64,000 nucleotides of DNA, from the NCBI GenBank assembly GCA_034766995.1, contig CM068321.1:17423526-17487525 (forward strand), written 5' to 3'. The notes below the pieces were generated by a model that worked only from the letters and a program-made list of their open reading frames with translations, had not been told where the DNA came from and made no database searches. Numbering within the stretch: the first letter of the stretch is position 1; every line of letters begins with the position of its first letter. Below are positions 60,942 to 64,000 of this stretch, piece by piece. A program made the position numbers and the translations under genes. Source of the DNA: Acanthacorydalis orientalis (taxonomy: Eukaryota; Arthropoda; Insecta; Megaloptera; Corydalidae).

Positions 60942-60993
60942 AATAGTTATTGAAAATAGTTATTGAAAATAGTTATTGAAAATAGTTATTGGA
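60942..60993 (+). repeat. 13-bp tandem repeat, 4 copies
   Basis: AATAGTTATTGAA repeated four times, the last with a G substitution. The only short minisatellite in the window that is not a di- or tetranucleotide. Confidence 0.95.
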
Positions 60994-61922
60994 AACTAAA
61001 GAAAAATATAAAAATCTGTCTTTTCATCAGTAAAATTCCGAAGTCAATAAAAACGAATAAAATTATAATAGCTGCTTGAAATTTTCATCTACGACTTAAC
61101 TACGTACCTAGTACACGGTGCATTAATGAGCTCGTCGAATTTTCGCAAGCTCACGTTCTGATTTTATTAGGAACGATCTAGTTTCTTGAAAGCGTCTGTG
61201 TATGTCGATAAATATTTTTTTGTCGATTTAAAATTACTGAAACTATCGACAATATTCTTAGACGTGAACTGTAAAATTACTATTTGTTCTTTGTTCAAAT
61301 TCAAGCTGAATTTAAAAAAGTATACTTTATTTTTTTTATTAAGAATCTGTCATTGATAATTTTTAAAACTTTAGTATTGTTACACATAAATTAATAAGAT
61401 TATTATGATATAGAAATTAAAATAAATAGTCTCTAAAATACAATAGACAATTAAGACTATAAGGCATGTGATAGTTTTAGCACAGTGACTAAATTCACAT
61501 TCATAAATAATTTTTTCACCTGCTCCATTCCTAAAACAGTAAATTGTATTAAGAAAAAAGAGAAATAACGTTGAATTTCAGAGTACTAATTGAAAAAGGG
61601 TAAATAAAAATAGAGAATTAGTTCAATAAATTGACAATATTACAGTATTAAAAATAGATAACAGAAAAATTTCATAAAAAAAAGTAATGAATCACAAAAA
61701 AAATGTGAATATTGATATAGAGGATATTTCGTATTAGTTTTACAAAAAAGCATAAGAACAATATAGCTTTTTAATTTTTAACACCATTTCATTTTATATT
61801 CGTACATAAATCATGAATATATTTAATAATCTTTATATGTTAACTATATCTGTTGTATTAATATTACTTTTTATGCCCAATCTCATTTTTTTTCTTTTTA
61901 GTACAAATTCACCCATATTATA

Positions 61923-61923
<1 letters not shown>

Positions 61924-61976
<53 letters not shown>

Positions 61977-61977
61977 A
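61924..61977. repeat. (TA)n microsatellite
   Basis: About 45 bp pure TA, then GTATATAAT. Confidence 0.95.
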
Positions 61978-62689
61978 TGTATAATATAATTCTTGGAAAA
62001 ATATTCCCAAACCGAATATTTTTTTCATTTTAAAAAAACATACACAGTAAAACAAACAATGCTTGCTGTAAAATGAACTTCCTACATATTCTACAAAATA
62101 ATTACTGTTTGAAATTAAACGTAGATTTCATTTAAATAACAATTCTTATAGGAACTTATTAAACATGATCAATTACAGATTTGTTCAATTCCTACATGCT
62201 TTTACTAAAATAAATATTTAATAAAATAAACAGTTGTTTGTATTCCGATCAAAACATTCTAAAATGCAATACAATTCAATTAAAACTTGAGTTAATGGAA
62301 GAGAGCATTTGAATTTTGAATTAAACTAATTATGAAAAAAAAAATAGTCGATGAGTAACGATAAAATATGTTTTTATGACGCATTTCATTAAATATTAAT
62401 TGATTCTAGTTTGAAAAGTAATTCAATTCAAAATAATGACGAAAACTAAACTTAAAACTGTTGTATTATTACGTATAAATTCTCTCTCTCTCTATATATA
62501 TATATACATTTTTCTAGTATTATTTCCGTTATTATTGAAAACTATGCTATTTATTCTTAGATTTAAGTAATTATACATATTTTAATATGAAATAATTTTA
62601 TGGTTACTTTTTTTACTACAATAATAACAAATTACAAGATCTTTAGTTATTGAAAAACAATTTTATATTTAAAACACTTTTCAAAATAA

Positions 62690-63180
62690 CAATTATCTAA
62701 ATGCAATCCTTCTCGAATAGAAAAAAAAGTACCGACCTGACAATTCCAATAAATTGGTACGCAGTGTGTATTTTAGGGAAAAAAAATCATCAAGCTTGTT
62801 CGCTGTACGTGCTATAACACAAGCTCTCGCCATATTTTTTTCGAGTATAGAGATACGTACATGGCAATGTTGTATGCTGGAGGACAACCACTTTACTCGA
62901 GGGGATCGTTCGACCTCGATCTCTCCAACACCGTTCGAAAATATAACAAGAAATTAATTAATTTATAGTGATACGAGAAAAATTTCGCTCGATTATAAAT
63001 TGTTTACTGGCGCAAACAACAACTCTTGAATATACTAAAACAAAGTAAATAACGGTTCGAAAATTAATTTATAATTTAAGGAAACCCATTAATTATTCTC
63101 AGGAGGCGATATTGCTAGCATTTTTTGACCCTCGTAAGGTGTTCCAAACGTACCACAGTTAATTACTCATGTACGAGCAT
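62690..63180. promoter_or_regulatory. moderate CpG patch, possible exon, strand unclear
   Basis: The + frame 62754-62957 reads in part SLFAVRAITQALAIFFSSIE and LEDNHFTRGDRSTSISPTPF. The minus frame 62887-62693 reads in part QHCHVRISILEKNMARACVI. Both are about 65 codons, overlap, and lack a decisive splice pair. The right part (63100-63180) is also GC-richer without a frame. Function not recognised. Confidence 0.25.
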
Positions 63181-63256
63181 ATACATATATTATAACGGAC
63201 GTAATTGCTGAAATATTGATTTTTCATTTTAAATATAATCCATTGTATGCACGTGT

Positions 63257-63287
<31 letters not shown>

Positions 63288-64000
63288 GAGATTAGTTACG
63301 TTCTAAAAAATTAATAAGTTATTAAATTATTTATTTATTTATCAAATTGCATATTTACAGACACTGACATCACGTTCATGTAATTTTATATGAAATTTTA
63401 AAATCTTTAATATAAAGAAATAATAATTTCAAAATTCCATGAAGTGTTTTTCGTAAATAGTTCTAATAGATCTTTATTTTTCTAGTTCTAATAGATAGTT
63501 ATTGTGTTTTCAAACCTGTTATTCCATTGATACTTCCTATTCATTTTCATCCTTTTGGATTACATGAGTTTCTGTTCTTCACTACTGGTTTCGACACGTG
63601 TACCATTATGAGATAGGTTTTAAGATATATATATATATATATTAGAGCTATTAGCTTTGTATCAATACATATGTTTATTAAAGTATTTTTTTATTTATAT
63701 AAAATACTTTCATGTTTATTAATTAATAATTCCGCTTGAAATTATTGCATTAATGATTCTTTTTGCTATTTCTATTTTTAAAATAGATATTTTTGTGTAA
63801 AATTTTTCTCATAATGTATATTTATCAACTAATTAATCACTAAAAAAATAAAGAATGAATACAAAAGTAGTGATGTCTCTGTATATTAATTTATTAAAAA
63901 AATTGAGAAATACAGATTTGTATGGAGGTAAAACGTTTTCTTATTACATTGTTATTGAAATAATAAAAATCTAAACTATAAAGACAGACATTAATAATGA
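63181..64000. other. AT-rich non-coding end of window
   Basis: Short TA arrays at 63254-63281 and 63627-63642. Nothing else recognised. Confidence 0.6.

Larger units (their letters stand above)
60292..62689. other. AT-rich non-coding stretch
   Basis: A 13-bp tandem repeat (60942-60993), CT-TA arrays, and a small GC-richer stretch at 61110-61200 without frame or motif. Confidence 0.55.

Overview
The window is eukaryotic nuclear DNA. It is very AT-rich, has no bacterial-style gene packing, and carries long perfect (TA)n microsatellites about every kilobase. Short CpG-rich patches are scattered through an AT-rich background. It also holds decayed mariner transposons and a decayed non-LTR retrotransposon. 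CpG is not depleted in the patches, and together with the TA arrays and mariner this suggests an insect, perhaps a hymenopteran (bee, wasp or ant). That assignment is inference only.

No complete multi-exon gene could be assembled. At this base composition open frames of 60-100 codons are expected by chance, and many here are only (TA)n read as Ile-Tyr repeats. I therefore kept short coding calls only where splice sites, start context, composition or protein motif add something, and all are low confidence. The best are a + strand exon at 7659-7805 (good acceptor, AAAACATG start, GTGAGTAA donor, first residues MKSAVII), a + strand exon at 24659-24820 with a His/Lys-rich peptide, a possible exon at 37703-37814, and minus-strand open frames at 31376-31614, 54602-54806 and 60094-60291. 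Further start-codon exons ending in strong donors may lie at 40740-40771 and 47154-47167 (+). Possible untranslated first exons end at 5081 and 28967 (+), and another candidate ends near 34068 (-). This would fit long introns or alternative promoters of one or more large genes, but the exons cannot be linked from this sequence alone.

Layout: 1-4.8 kb AT-rich; 4.85-5.27 kb CpG patch; 5.8-6.1 and 11.9-12.2 kb two copies of one dispersed repeat; 7.7 kb exon; 9.5-9.7 kb LINE reverse transcriptase remnant; 10.45-10.63 kb patch open on both strands; 19.5-20.0 kb strong CpG patch; 21.6/22.9 kb inverted repeat; 24.7 kb exon; 25.4-25.7, 28.6-28.9 and 31.2-31.6 kb patches; 27.86-28.06 kb short mariner derivative; 36.4-36.6 kb large TA cluster; 40.3-40.8 and 46.7-47.2 kb possible promoter/first-exon units; 45.8-46.1, 49.6-49.9, 51.6-52.0, 54.6-54.8, 57.0-57.2, 58.1-58.6, 60.1-60.3 and 62.7-63.2 kb patches; 58.83-59.03 kb second mariner remnant of the same family.

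I see no CRISPR array, rRNA, convincing tRNA, recognised microRNA or operon. The most solid biology is the pair of mariner relics, the LINE relic, the inverted and dispersed repeats and the unusual TA microsatellite load. The CpG patches are the places most likely to hold promoters, first exons or conserved regulatory DNA.
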